A stretch of DNA of 64,000 bases, from assembly GCF_016860545.1 (NCBI RefSeq), contig NZ_BNEB01000003.1, forward strand, positions 1 to 64,000. The letters are read 5' to 3'. The notes below the pieces were generated by a model that saw nothing but the letters and a program-made list of their open reading frames with translations, ran no database searches and was not told the DNA's origin. Shown piece after piece: positions 1 through 8,911 of the stretch. The DNA comes from Streptomyces asoensis (GTDB taxonomy: Bacteria > Actinomycetota > Actinomycetes > Streptomycetales > Streptomycetaceae). A program made the position numbers and the translations under genes. Positions within the stretch are counted from its first letter, which is position 1. Each line of letters begins with the position of its first letter.

Positions 1-2
1 AG

Positions 3-1061
3 CTCGCCGCCATCGCGGCCGCCTTCGCCGGCACCGAGCACGAGCACGTCATCGTGCACACCGGGCAGCACTACGACGCCGACCTCTCGGACGTCTTCTT
101 CTCCGGGCTCGGCATCCCGGACCCCGACGTCCACCTCGGTGTCGGCTCCGGCAGCCACGGCGTGCAGACCGGCGCCGTCCTCTCCGCCCTGGACCCGGTC
201 CTCGAGCGCGAGCGGCCCGACTGGGTGCTCGTCTACGGGGACACCAACTCCACGATCGCCGGCGCGCTGTCGGCCGTGAAGATGCACCTGCCCGTGGCGC
301 ACCTGGAGGCGGGCCTGCGCTCCTTCAACCGGCGGATGCCGGAGGAGCACAACCGCGTCCTCACCGACCACAGCGCCGACCTGCTCCTCGCGCCCACCGA
401 GGAGGCCATGCGCCACCTCGCGAACGAGGGCCTCGCCGAGCGGGCCCGGCTGGCCGGCGACGTCATGGTCGACATCTGCCTGCGCATCCGCGACCAGGTC
501 CGCGCCGGCGAGTTCCCGGCGCCGGAGCTGCCCGAGGGCATCGACCCGGCGAAGCCCTTCCTGTTCGCCACCCTGCACCGCCCGGACAACACCGACGACC
601 CCGAGCGGCTCGCCGCGATCGTCGACTCGCTCGCCGCGCTGCCGGTGCCGGTGGCGCTCGCCGCCCACCCGCGCCTCGTCGCCCGCGCCCACGAGCACGG
701 CATCGACCTGTCCAAGGGCAACCTGCACGTCGGCCGCCCGCTGCCGTACGCCGGCCTGGTCGCCGCCGTGCTGGCCTCGACCGGCGTGGTGACGGACTCC
801 GGCGGTCTCCAGAAGGAGGCGTTCCTGCTGGAGCGCATCTGCACCACCGTCCGCCCGGAGACCGAGTGGGTGGAAACCGTCCAGACGGGCTGGAACGTCC
901 TCGTTCCCGACCCGCACACGCTGTCGCCCCAGAAGTGGGCCGAGACCGTCACCCGTGCCGTGCCGACCGACGATCCCGGCATCCCGTACGGCGACGGCCG
1001 CGCCGCGCACAACGTCGTCCGTCTCATGGAGGAATGGAAGGGGGGCAGCCGGCCCGTCTGA
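3..1061 (+). CDS. wecB: UDP-N-acetylglucosamine 2-epimerase (non-hydrolysing), 5' end outside window
   Basis: Interconverts UDP-GlcNAc-type and UDP-ManNAc-type sugars in the cytoplasm. The reading frame is open from the first bases, so about 20-30 N-terminal residues are missing; 352 residues remain. Visible family signatures, in order, are HTGQHYD, GDTNS, HLEAGLRS followed by PEEHNR, GDVMVD, TLHRPDNTD, DSGGLQKEA and RPETEW, which build the GT-B-like active site. The gene is followed by a hairpin at 1086-1111. With the oxidoreductase, aminotransferase and 6-dehydrogenase further on it could act on a 2,3-diamino uronic acid (WbpI type) rather than on plain UDP-GlcNAc; the sequence alone does not decide this. 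Confidence 0.92.
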   Translation, partial: LAAIAAAFAGTEHEHVIVHTGQHYDADLSDVFFSGLGIPDPDVHLGVGSGSHGVQTGAVLSALDPVLERERPDWVLVYGDTNSTIAGALSAVKMHLPVAHLEAGLRSFNRRMPEEHNRVLTDHSADLLLAPTEEAMRHLANEGLAERARLAGDVMVDICLRIRDQVRAGEFPAPELPEGIDPAKPFLFATLHRPDNTDDPERLAAIVDSLAALPVPVALAAHPRLVARAHEHGIDLSKGNLHVGRPLPYAGLVAAVLASTGVVTDSGGLQKEAFLLERICTTVRPETEWVETVQTGWNVLVPDPHTLSPQKWAETVTRAVPTDDPGIPYGDGRAAHNVVRLMEEWKGGSRPV

Positions 1062-1085
1062 CATGAGGAAGCGGAACCGGGTGCC

Positions 1086-1111
1086 GTGGCCGCCCGCTCA
1101 CGGGCGGCCAC
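1086..1111 (+). terminator. Hairpin terminator after the 2-epimerase gene
   Basis: Perfect 11-bp inverted repeat with a CTCA loop, starting 25 nt after the epimerase stop codon. No U-tract follows, as is usual in Streptomyces. It overlaps a possible GTG start of the next reading frame at 1086, which argues for the downstream ATG as the real start. Confidence 0.6.
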
Positions 1112-1157
1112 ACAGGACCCACAGTCCGCGCATGTCAGCGTGCTAGCGTCAACCGCT

Positions 1158-2507
1158 ATGTCATCGTCTCCCCCGTCCGGGCCGCCTGCGGAAGGCAAGC
1201 GACCGCACGTCATCTATCTCGCCATCGGCTTCCCGCCGGCCGCCAAGAGCTCCACGTACCGGATGCGCGAGACCGCCAACCAGTTCGTGAGGGTCGGCTG
1301 GGACGTCACGGTCGTCAACATCGCCCGGGAGTCCTGGGAACTCGACTCGGGCATCGACCTCTCCCTGCTGGACCAGGTCGACCCCCGGGTGAAGATCGTC
1401 GAGCTGCCGCTTTCGCGCGACGACCTCGAGACGGACATCCGCCTCTTCGACGAGGCGCGTGCCCTCGACCCCAACGGCTGGGTCGCCAAGCTGCGCAAGC
1501 GCCAGACCGAGACGTTCCCCGAGCCCAACTTCGGTGAGTGGCGCGGCGACCTCGAAGAGGCGGTGCTGCGGATCCACCGGGAACACCCGGCGGACCTGCT
1601 CCTCGCCAGCTGCGTGCCCTACGTGAACCTCGCCGCGGCCTGGAAGCTGTGGGAAGAGGCGAAGGTGCCGTACGCGGTGGACTTCCGCGACGGCTGGTCC
1701 ATCGACGTCATCGACGGTGTCGAGGCCTTCGCCCGCGACTCCGCGGAGGGCGTCTGGGAGCGGAAGATCCTGGACGACGCCGTCTCGCTGTGGGTCGTCA
1801 ACGACCCGATCGCCGAGCACTACCGCAACCGGTACCCCGAGCTCGCCGACCGGGTGCACGTCGTGCGCAACGGCTACGACGCGGACAGCTCGCCGGGCCG
1901 GTCGCACAGCCCCGACCCCGCTTCCGGACTGGTCTTCGGCTACCTGGGCACGGTCAACTTCACCGTCCCGCACCTGGAGACGGTGCTCAACGCCTGGCGC
2001 GCGGCCCGCGAGAAGGAACCGCTGCTGGCGAACGCGCGCTTCGAGCTGCGCGGTCACCTCGGCAACGGCGCCAGCCGCGGGGCCAACCGGCACGCCGAGG
2101 TGTTCAAGGAGGCCGAGGCCGACGGCGTCGTCTTCGGCGGTCCCGCCGCCAAGGCCGAGGTCTCCTCGATCTACGCCCGCTGGGACGCCATGGTGCTGAT
2201 CCTCATCGGCGGACGGTTCGTCACCTCCGGCAAGGTGTACGAGTACATGGCGACCGGCCTGCCGATCGTGTCGGCGCACGCCGTCGAGCACGACGCCTCG
2301 AACGTGCTGAGGGGCCACCCGCTGTGGACCGGCGCCCCCGGTCTCGACGAGGCGGGCCTGACCGAGTCCTTCATCAAGGCCGCCCACATGGCGGTCGAGA
2401 CCACGGACGAGGAGCACGCCGAGGCGATGGCCCACGCCGACCAGTTCACTCGTGAGGCGCTGATGTCCGTCGCCGTCAAGAACCTTGTCGAGGAGCTCGC
2501 CAAGTGA
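1158..2507 (+). CDS. Glycosyltransferase, GT-B fold (family 4-like)
   Basis: Predicted cytoplasmic glycosyltransferase of 449 aa. An N-terminal Rossmann half begins with HVIYLAIGFPP, a pattern typical of GT4 enzymes that assemble surface polysaccharides. The C-terminal half holds the GYLGTVNF turn and the donor-binding stretch GKVYEYMATGLPIV. I chose ATG 1158 because upstream in-frame codons fall in a terminator hairpin. A TAGCGT box lies 8 nt upstream, which would make the message leaderless. The stop overlaps the next start (GTGA, 2504-2507), so the two proteins are probably made together. Donor and acceptor sugars cannot be read from the sequence. Confidence 0.82.
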   Translation: MSSSPPSGPPAEGKRPHVIYLAIGFPPAAKSSTYRMRETANQFVRVGWDVTVVNIARESWELDSGIDLSLLDQVDPRVKIVELPLSRDDLETDIRLFDEARALDPNGWVAKLRKRQTETFPEPNFGEWRGDLEEAVLRIHREHPADLLLASCVPYVNLAAAWKLWEEAKVPYAVDFRDGWSIDVIDGVEAFARDSAEGVWERKILDDAVSLWVVNDPIAEHYRNRYPELADRVHVVRNGYDADSSPGRSHSPDPASGLVFGYLGTVNFTVPHLETVLNAWRAAREKEPLLANARFELRGHLGNGASRGANRHAEVFKEAEADGVVFGGPAAKAEVSSIYARWDAMVLILIGGRFVTSGKVYEYMATGLPIVSAHAVEHDASNVLRGHPLWTGAPGLDEAGLTESFIKAAHMAVETTDEEHAEAMAHADQFTREALMSVAVKNLVEELAK

Positions 2508-4657
2508 CCGAAGTCCTGCTCGTGGCGTCCGTACGCCCGAATTTCGGTGTGCTCGCCGACACGGTGCGCAAGTTCAACGCCCAGGGCGCCCGGGTGCGTC
2601 TGGCGGGCATGTTCCACCTGGAGGCCGAAGGCGTCCCGGAGGAGCTCGCCAAGGTCGAGCTGGCCGACGCGCACCAGCTGCCGCGCACCCTCAAGCACCG
2701 CAGCCAGGCCGTGCGCCGCCGGCTCGGCAAGGCCCCTCGCGGCCTGCGCAACTGGACGCAGGTCCGCAGCGACTCGTGGCTGCGCTCGCAGGGCCGCAAG
2801 GCCGACGTCCTGGTCGCCCTGGACGTGGCCGCCGTCTACACGGTGTGGCGGCTCGCCGAGTACAACCGCACCGCCGCGGCCAAGTTCGGGCTCGCGCCCG
2901 CGCTGAAGGCCGTGGAGGAGCTGAAGGCGCAGGGCGGCACCACCGCCCGCCGCTCCACCGTCCTGCCGCCGCTGAGCGCCGTCGCGCGTGATGTGAAGCG
3001 CTCGGTGGACCGGCTGCCCGCGCAGCTGGTGCGTACGGCGACCCCCCGGCCCCTGATGCGTTCCGGTGTCGGCGCCCGGCTGTGGCGTTCGGCCGTGACC
3101 GCGCCCGGTGTGCCCATAAGAGTGCGGGCCGCGACCTCGCGGTACGTCGCCGAGGGCATGCAGTGGGCGGGCCGCACCAGCGGCGCCGCGCTCACCCTCG
3201 CGGACGCCGCCTCGAAGATCCCGGACCTGCAACTGCGGGCGGACCTCTACAACGAGGGCGTCATGCAGGAGCTGAAGAAGGGCATCAGCCCCCGCTACCT
3301 GGGCAAGGCGGTCGCGGCGCAGCTCGCCAACGCCGACGCGCTCTTCGCCAGGGGCAGGACCGACGACGCCGCCGAGGCGCTGAACCGGGCCCTGTTCCTG
3401 CACTTCCACCGGGTGCTGCACATCGACCAGCTGTCGTCGCCGCTGGCGAAGGACGCCGAGGGGTTCATCGCCCCGCTGCACAGTTCCAAGGCGTTCCAGG
3501 CACTGAGCCGCCCCCGCGGCCGCAAGGTGCCCGCCGCGCCCGCCCCCACCGACCGCCCGCTGCGGCTGCTGGTGGCGACGAGCGCCAACGACAACTTCCT
3601 GCACCTGATCAAGGAGCACTTCGCCGGCCACCCCGGCGTCGAGCTGCGCTACCTGGACCTGGCCGCCAACAAGCACCTCAAGCGGATCTCCTGGGCGGCG
3701 CCGCGGATGCTCAAGGACCGCCTGGCGGGCGACAGCAGCGACTACCAGGAAGAGGTGGAGCGTCTGATGCGCCCGCACCTCGACTGGGCCGACACGCTGT
3801 TCCTGGAGTGGGCGGCCGGTCCGGCCGGGATGCTCACCACGATCGACCCGGGCGACACCCGGATCGTCGTGCGCCTGCACAGCTACGAGGCGTTCACCCG
3901 CTGGCCGCACATGACGGACTTCTCCCGGATCGACGACATGGTGTTCGTCGCCCCGCACGTGAAGGACCTCACCGCCTCGCTGGTGCCGACGCTGCGCGGC
4001 GAGCAGGCGCCGGGCTTCCACCTCATCGACAACGCCATGGACCTGTCGGGCTTCAACCGCCCGAAGCCGGCCGAGGCCCGCTTCAACCTCGGTCTGGTCG
4101 GCATCAGCCAGGTCGCGAAGGACCCCAAGTGGGCCCTGGACGTCCTGGAGCGGGTCCGCAAGCACGACGAGCGCTACCGGCTGCTCCTGGTCGGCGGCGA
4201 CATGGACCCGAAGACCAGCCAGGCCACCAAGGACTACCTGAACGAGTTCGAGGAGCTGCTGGAGCCGCTGGAGGAGTCCGGTGCGGTGGTCCGGCTCGGC
4301 GCGACGGACGACGTCCCGTCGAAGCTCGTCGAGATCGGTACGATCCTCAGCTCCTCGGTGCGCGAGGGCTGCCACGTCGGCCTGATGGAGGGCGCCGCCA
4401 GCGGTGCCGTCCCCGTCGTCCGCGACTGGCCGTTCTACGCGGGCAAGCCCAACAGCGCCCGCACCCTCTACCCCGAGGGCTGGGTGGTGGCGTCCCCCGC
4501 CGAGGCGGCCGAGCGGATCCTGAAGATCACGGCCACCGAGGAGTCCTGGCGCGGGGCGGGCGAGCTCGCGGCCGAGCACGCGCTGACGGTGTGGGACTGG
4601 CCCGTGGTGCAGAAGCACTTCGAGAAGCTGTTCCTCGGCGAGGACCGGACCGGCTGA
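2504..4657 (+). CDS. Large glycosyltransferase-like protein (717 aa)
   Basis: Starts at GTG 2504 inside the stop codon of the preceding glycosyltransferase, so it is translationally coupled to it. The first 330 residues are rich in Arg and Ala and resemble nothing I recognise. The second half is GT-B-like: it opens with LRLLVATSANDNFLHLIKEH, then VVRLHSYEAF, GLVGISQVAKDPK, LLVGGDMDP and the group-1-type stretch REGCHVGLMEGAASGAVPVV. It likely transfers a sugar during wall polysaccharide assembly, and the N-terminal part may bind acceptor or partner. A strong two-way terminator follows at 4674-4722. Confidence 0.75.
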   Translation: MTEVLLVASVRPNFGVLADTVRKFNAQGARVRLAGMFHLEAEGVPEELAKVELADAHQLPRTLKHRSQAVRRRLGKAPRGLRNWTQVRSDSWLRSQGRKADVLVALDVAAVYTVWRLAEYNRTAAAKFGLAPALKAVEELKAQGGTTARRSTVLPPLSAVARDVKRSVDRLPAQLVRTATPRPLMRSGVGARLWRSAVTAPGVPIRVRAATSRYVAEGMQWAGRTSGAALTLADAASKIPDLQLRADLYNEGVMQELKKGISPRYLGKAVAAQLANADALFARGRTDDAAEALNRALFLHFHRVLHIDQLSSPLAKDAEGFIAPLHSSKAFQALSRPRGRKVPAAPAPTDRPLRLLVATSANDNFLHLIKEHFAGHPGVELRYLDLAANKHLKRISWAAPRMLKDRLAGDSSDYQEEVERLMRPHLDWADTLFLEWAAGPAGMLTTIDPGDTRIVVRLHSYEAFTRWPHMTDFSRIDDMVFVAPHVKDLTASLVPTLRGEQAPGFHLIDNAMDLSGFNRPKPAEARFNLGLVGISQVAKDPKWALDVLERVRKHDERYRLLLVGGDMDPKTSQATKDYLNEFEELLEPLEESGAVVRLGATDDVPSKLVEIGTILSSSVREGCHVGLMEGAASGAVPVVRDWPFYAGKPNSARTLYPEGWVVASPAEAAERILKITATEESWRGAGELAAEHALTVWDWPVVQKHFEKLFLGEDRTG

Positions 4658-4673
4658 GAGGCCGGCACCGCGC

Positions 4674-4722
4674 CGCATGAGTGAGGGCCCCCGGGACAAT
4701 CCCGGGGGCCCTCACTCATGCG
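4674..4722. terminator. Bidirectional terminator between convergent genes
   Basis: Perfect 23-bp inverted repeat (4674-4696 and 4700-4722) with a 3-nt CAA loop. It lies between the plus-strand glycosyltransferase (stop 4657) and the minus-strand galE (stop 4760) and can end transcription from both sides. Confidence 0.85.
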
Positions 4723-4759
4723 CTCACCGACCCGCTCACCGTCCCGCTCCCGGGGCCGG

Positions 4760-5728
4760 TCAGGGGTGCCGCAGCCGCCATCCCGCCCACGCCGACTCGA
4801 CCATCTCCCGCACTCCGCGCCGAGCGCTCCAGCCGAGTTCCTCGCGGATGAGGTCGGCGGAGGCCACGACCCGGGCCGGGTCTCCCGCGCGGCGGCCGGA
4901 CACCAGGGGCTCGACGTCCGCCCGTCCGGTGACGTCCTGGATCACGCCGATCATCTCGGCGACCGAGACGCCCTCGCCCCGGCCGATGTTGAGGACCAGC
5001 CGGGCGCCGGGGTCGGCGGCGAGCCGCCGGGCGGCCGCGACATGCGCGGCGGCTATGTCCTCGACGTGGATGTAGTCGCGTACGCAGGTTCCGTCGGGCG
5101 TCGCGTAGTCGTCACCGAAGATACGCGGTGCCTCGCCCGCCTCCAGGCGTTCGAAGACCATCGGGACGAGGTTGAAGACGCCGTCGTCGCCCAGCTCCGG
5201 GGTGGCCGCGCCCGCCACGTTGAAGTAGCGCAGCGAGGCGGTCGCCATGCCGTGCCGGGCGCCCACCGCCCCGACCAGCCACTCGCCCGCGAGCTTGGTC
5301 TCGCCGTAGGGGTTGATCGGCGCGCACGGCGTCTTCTCGGTGACGAGGTCGACGTCGGGCATGCCGTAGACCGCGGCCGACGAGGAGAACAGGAACCGGC
5401 CGATGCCCGCGGCGACGGCCGCGTCGAGCAGGACCCGCATGCCCTCGACGTTCTCGCGGTAGTAGTACAGCGGCCGGTCGACCGACTCGGCCACCTGCTT
5501 CTTGCCCGCGATGTGCACGATGCCGGTGACGCCGTGCTCGCGCAGCACCCGCCCGACGGCGTCGCCGTCGAGGACCGTGCCGACCTCCAGCACCACACCG
5601 TCCGGGAGCCGCTCGGCGCGGCCCGTGCTCAGGTCGTCGAGGACGACGACCCGCTCACCGGCGTCCGTCATCGCCTTCACGACATGCGAGCCGATGAAAC
5701 CGGCGCCGCCCGTGATCAGCCAGGACAT
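4760..5728 (-). CDS. galE: UDP-glucose/UDP-GlcNAc 4-epimerase
   Basis: Short-chain dehydrogenase-type epimerase of 322 aa that inverts C4 of UDP-sugars with bound NAD. The Rossmann motif GGAGFIGSHVV sits at residues 8-18, DDLSTG at about 33-38, the catalytic YGETK (Tyr-x3-Lys) at about 145-149, and RYFNVAGA follows. ATG 5728 was chosen over GTG 5746 because AGGAAGG stands 8 nt before it. Family length is about 320-340 aa, so the gene looks complete. It follows the nucleotide-sugar dehydrogenase with a 73-nt gap that contains a hairpin (5752-5776). Confidence 0.93.
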   Translation of the reverse strand: MSWLITGGAGFIGSHVVKAMTDAGERVVVLDDLSTGRAERLPDGVVLEVGTVLDGDAVGRVLREHGVTGIVHIAGKKQVAESVDRPLYYYRENVEGMRVLLDAAVAAGIGRFLFSSSAAVYGMPDVDLVTEKTPCAPINPYGETKLAGEWLVGAVGARHGMATASLRYFNVAGAATPELGDDGVFNLVPMVFERLEAGEAPRIFGDDYATPDGTCVRDYIHVEDIAAAHVAAARRLAADPGARLVLNIGRGEGVSVAEMIGVIQDVTGRADVEPLVSGRRAGDPARVVASADLIREELGWSARRGVREMVESAWAGWRLRHP

Positions 5729-5751
5729 GGGAAAACCTTCCTGCACGAGGA

Positions 5752-5776
5752 CCCCGCCCCCAGGTGCGGGGCGGGG
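5752..5776 (-). terminator. Hairpin between dehydrogenase and galE
   Basis: Perfect 9-bp inverted repeat (CCCCGCCCC and GGGGCGGGG) with a 7-nt loop. It lies 25 nt after the dehydrogenase stop codon and just before the galE ribosome-binding site, so it may be a full or partial terminator. Confidence 0.5.
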
Positions 5777-5801
5777 CCACGAGGGTGTTCGCGTACGGGT
5801 G

Positions 5802-7085
5802 TCAGCCGCCGATGACGACGCGGCGGACGCCCTTCCAGGCCTCCGGGTCCGTCGTGCGGCGACCGTCGACCAGGACGGTGACGTCCGGCAGGTCGGCCGG
5901 GGTCAGCGTGCGGTACTCGGCGTGGTCCGCCTGGAGGATCGCCGCGGTGACCTTCTCGCCCGCGTGCGGGGTGAGGCCGTGGGCGGCGAGCTCCTCGTCG
6001 GTGTACATCGGGTCCGAGACGTACGGCACCGCGCCCCGCGCCTTGAGGGCCTCGACGGTCGGGAAGACGCCGGAGAAGGCGGTCTCCTTCACGCCACCGC
6101 GGTAGGCGGCGCCCAGGACGAGCACGCCCACGCCGGTCAGGTCGCCGTAGGCGGCGGCCAGCAGGTCGACGGCGTACTCGGGCATCGCGGCGTTCGCCTC
6201 ACGGGCGGAGCGCACGACGGTCGCCGCCGGGTCGTTCCACAGGTACATCCGCGGGTAGATCGGGATGCAGTGACCGCCGACGGCGATGCCCGGCTGGTGG
6301 ATGTGGCTGTAGGGCTGCGAGTTGCAGGCCTCGATGACCTTCTTGACGTCGATGTCGTTCTGGTCGGCGAAGCGCGCGAACTGGTTGGCCAGACCGATGT
6401 TGACGTCCCGGTAGGTCGTCTCGGCGAGCTTGGCCAGCTCGGAGGCCTCGGCGGTGCCCAGGTCCCACACGCCGTTGGCCTGCGGCAGGTCGGCACGCTC
6501 GTCGAAGTCGAGGACCTGCTCGTAGAACTCCACACCGCGGGCCGTCGAGGCCTCGTCGATGCCGCCGACCAGCTTGGGGTAGCGGCGCAGGTCGGCGAAG
6601 ACCCGGCCGGTGAGCACGCGCTCCGGGGAGAACACCAGGTGGAAGTCCTCGCCGGCGGTCAGGCCCGAGCCCTCGGCCAGCATCGGCGCCCAGCGGGTGC
6701 GGGTGGTGCCGACCGGCAGGGTCGTCTCGTACGAGACCAGCGTGCCGGGCTTGAGGCCCTGCGCGATCGCCTTGGTCGCGGAGTCCATCCAGCCGAAGTC
6801 CGGGGTGCCCTCGGCGTCCACGAACAGCGGGACGACCACGACGACGGCCTCGGACTCGGCGACGGCGGACGCGGTGTCCGTGGTCGCGCTCAGCAGACCG
6901 GCGTCGACGGCCTGCTTCAGCTTGACGTCGAGGTCGTGCTCGCCGGGGAACGGCTCGACGCCGGCGTTGACCAGCTCGACGACCTTCTCGTTGACGTCCG
7001 CGCCGATGACCCGGTGGCCCTTGGAGGCGAACTGCACGGCGAGCGGCAGGCCGATCTTGCCGAGTGCTACTACACAGATGTTCAT
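5802..7085 (-). CDS. Nucleotide-sugar 6-dehydrogenase (UDP-ManNAc/UDP-GlcNAc dehydrogenase type)
   Basis: NAD-dependent four-electron oxidation of the C6 hydroxyl of a UDP-hexosamine to a uronic acid. The 427-aa protein has the N-terminal NAD motif ALGKIGLPLAVQFASKG, the central ETTLPVGTT and SPERVLTGR, and the active-site Cys in GIAVGGHCIP, matching the WecC/WbpA/TuaD family. The C-terminal UDP-binding domain is present, so length is normal. It starts 9 nt after the GT2 gene ends. Substrate choice within the family is not visible; the neighbouring 2-epimerase favours a ManNAc-uronic type product. Confidence 0.88.
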   Translation of the reverse strand: MNICVVALGKIGLPLAVQFASKGHRVIGADVNEKVVELVNAGVEPFPGEHDLDVKLKQAVDAGLLSATTDTASAVAESEAVVVVVPLFVDAEGTPDFGWMDSATKAIAQGLKPGTLVSYETTLPVGTTRTRWAPMLAEGSGLTAGEDFHLVFSPERVLTGRVFADLRRYPKLVGGIDEASTARGVEFYEQVLDFDERADLPQANGVWDLGTAEASELAKLAETTYRDVNIGLANQFARFADQNDIDVKKVIEACNSQPYSHIHQPGIAVGGHCIPIYPRMYLWNDPAATVVRSAREANAAMPEYAVDLLAAAYGDLTGVGVLVLGAAYRGGVKETAFSGVFPTVEALKARGAVPYVSDPMYTDEELAAHGLTPHAGEKVTAAILQADHAEYRTLTPADLPDVTVLVDGRRTTDPEAWKGVRRVVIGG

Positions 7086-7094
7086 GGAGGGTCG

Positions 7095-8801
7095 CTACTT
7101 CCTTTTGGAACCGGTCGGTTTCTTGAGACCGGCGGACTTCAACTTTCTGACGCCGGCCGCCCGCGCGCGCACGGCCAGGGACTTCAGCTTCCGGGCGGGA
7201 GCCTTCAGCGCCCGCAGGAGCAGTGCTCCCTTCGGCGGGTACATCCGGGCCGTGTCGATCACGACACGCCCCTTGTCGTTCACCACGGCCGACGCCCGGT
7301 AGGGGTCCCCCTCCCGGCCCCACCGGCGGGCCAGCGGCATGGGCAGGTCCTTGCCCCGTACGGGGATCTCGTACGTCGAACCGGCCACGTCCAGGTATAC
7401 CCGCACCCCGCGCTTGGCGGTGACGTACTCCAGCGGGACGCGTACGTGCAGGACGGTCGCGGCACCGTCCTCGGACGGCTCGGCCGTCACCTCGCCGGCC
7501 GCCGGCGGCAGCGCCTGGTCCGCCTTCATACGGCGTGCTCCGGGCTTGTCCGCCGACTTCGGCATGGCCTTCGTGGCGAGCCGGACGGAGCTGCCGCCGA
7601 CCTCGCCGAGCACCGGCACCCGCACGGACAGCGTGTACGTGAGCGCCTCGTCCCGCTGCTCCCAGGCGGAGGCCAGCAGCAGGGTGCCCTGGGCGAGACG
7701 GCCGGGCACGGACTCCCCGACCAGCTCGTAGACCCGGTCCGCCAGCCCGATGCGCGGATCGCGGAACCCGGGGTAACGGGCGAAGGCCCGTCCGTCCTCC
7801 AGGACGAACGGGGGCGCCCCGTGCTCCTTCTCCGCGCTGATCGCCTCGGCCAGCTCGTCGATCGCACCGGCTCGCGCCAGGGCTATGCGGACCCGCCGCT
7901 TCACGTCCATCGCGTCACGGATGCCGTCGGTGAAGTAGACGTCGGCGAGCCGCCCGATGCCCGCGCAGATCTGCCGCTGGAGCTCGCGGTCCAGAGCGGG
8001 GAAGTCGTCCTGGACGAGCTTGGCGAGCTCCCAGGTGAAGTGCCGGCGCAGCAGCGCGTCCCGCTCGGGACCCGCCTCGACCAGGCCGGCCGTGAAGTCC
8101 ATGATCTCGCCGGCCGCCCGCAGCCGGGCCAGGTGGTCGGCGCGGTAGGTGATGTTGCTGGCGTCGCCGCGCTTGACGGCGTAGTAGCAGGTGTAGTCGG
8201 CCACCACCGAGATCTTCTTCGCGCGCACGCACGCCTCGATGGTGAACGGCTGGTCGCTGCCCACGGGCAGGTGCTCGGGGAAGCGCAGCTTGTACTTCTC
8301 GACCAGCTCGCGCCGGAACAGCTTGGTGTTGGCCAGGGTGAAGGGCAGCGCGGAGTCGTACAGGCTGACGTCCGGGTCGCTCTTCTTGTACAGCGCCTGG
8401 TGCACGTACCGGCCGTTGGTGCCGACCATCTTGCCGACGACCACGTCCGAGCCGTGCTTGTCGCCGCAGTCGACCATCCGCTCCAGCGCTTCCTCGCCGA
8501 GGTAGTCGTCGGAGCCGATGAAGTACACGTAACGGCCGGTGGCCACCTCCAGCGCCCGGTTGCTGGGCGCCGCCGGGCCACCGGAGTTCGGCTGGTGGAG
8601 CACCTTGACGGTGTCCGGGTACAGGGCCGCGAACCGGTCCAGTTCGATGCCGCTGTCGTCCGTGGAGCCGTCGTCCACGGCGACGATCTCCAGCCGCTCC
8701 CTGCCGATGCTCTGCCCGACGAGCGAGTTCAGGCACTCCGTCAGGTAGGGCATCGTGTTGTAGACGGCAACGATGACGCTGACGTCAGGCGCAGCAGACA
8801 T
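7095..8801 (-). CDS. Family 2 glycosyltransferase with basic C-terminal extension
   Basis: Inverting GT-A enzyme of 568 aa. The N-terminal catalytic domain (about 1-220) shows VSVIVAVYNTMPYL, VDDGSTDDS, NSGGPAAPSNRAL and the metal-binding YFIGSDDYL. About 350 further residues form one or two beta-rich domains (around RVPVLGEVGGSS and VRVYLDVAGS) and end in a Lys/Arg-rich tail that could bind membrane or anionic polymer. This general plan, GT2 plus beta domains, is known from wall teichoic acid glycosyltransferases (TarP/TarS), but identity is not established. ATG 8801 opens the conserved domain; longer starts add an unrelated low-complexity leader. Confidence 0.85.
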   Translation of the reverse strand: MSAAPDVSVIVAVYNTMPYLTECLNSLVGQSIGRERLEIVAVDDGSTDDSGIELDRFAALYPDTVKVLHQPNSGGPAAPSNRALEVATGRYVYFIGSDDYLGEEALERMVDCGDKHGSDVVVGKMVGTNGRYVHQALYKKSDPDVSLYDSALPFTLANTKLFRRELVEKYKLRFPEHLPVGSDQPFTIEACVRAKKISVVADYTCYYAVKRGDASNITYRADHLARLRAAGEIMDFTAGLVEAGPERDALLRRHFTWELAKLVQDDFPALDRELQRQICAGIGRLADVYFTDGIRDAMDVKRRVRIALARAGAIDELAEAISAEKEHGAPPFVLEDGRAFARYPGFRDPRIGLADRVYELVGESVPGRLAQGTLLLASAWEQRDEALTYTLSVRVPVLGEVGGSSVRLATKAMPKSADKPGARRMKADQALPPAAGEVTAEPSEDGAATVLHVRVPLEYVTAKRGVRVYLDVAGSTYEIPVRGKDLPMPLARRWGREGDPYRASAVVNDKGRVVIDTARMYPPKGALLLRALKAPARKLKSLAVRARAAGVRKLKSAGLKKPTGSKRK

Positions 8802-8911
8802 GCTCCGGCTCCTGGTCTCCGACAGCCGACGGCCGGCTGGGTCCTGCGGGGAAAGTCTCACAGAACATAGGAGTCCTGCCGAGCACGCACCGTTCCCCCG
8901 ATGTGTGATGC

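Noticed and set aside
1086..1157. GTG 1086 as start of the first glycosyltransferase
   Set aside because: It lies in a strong hairpin and adds a leader without the family pattern; ATG 1158 fits better.
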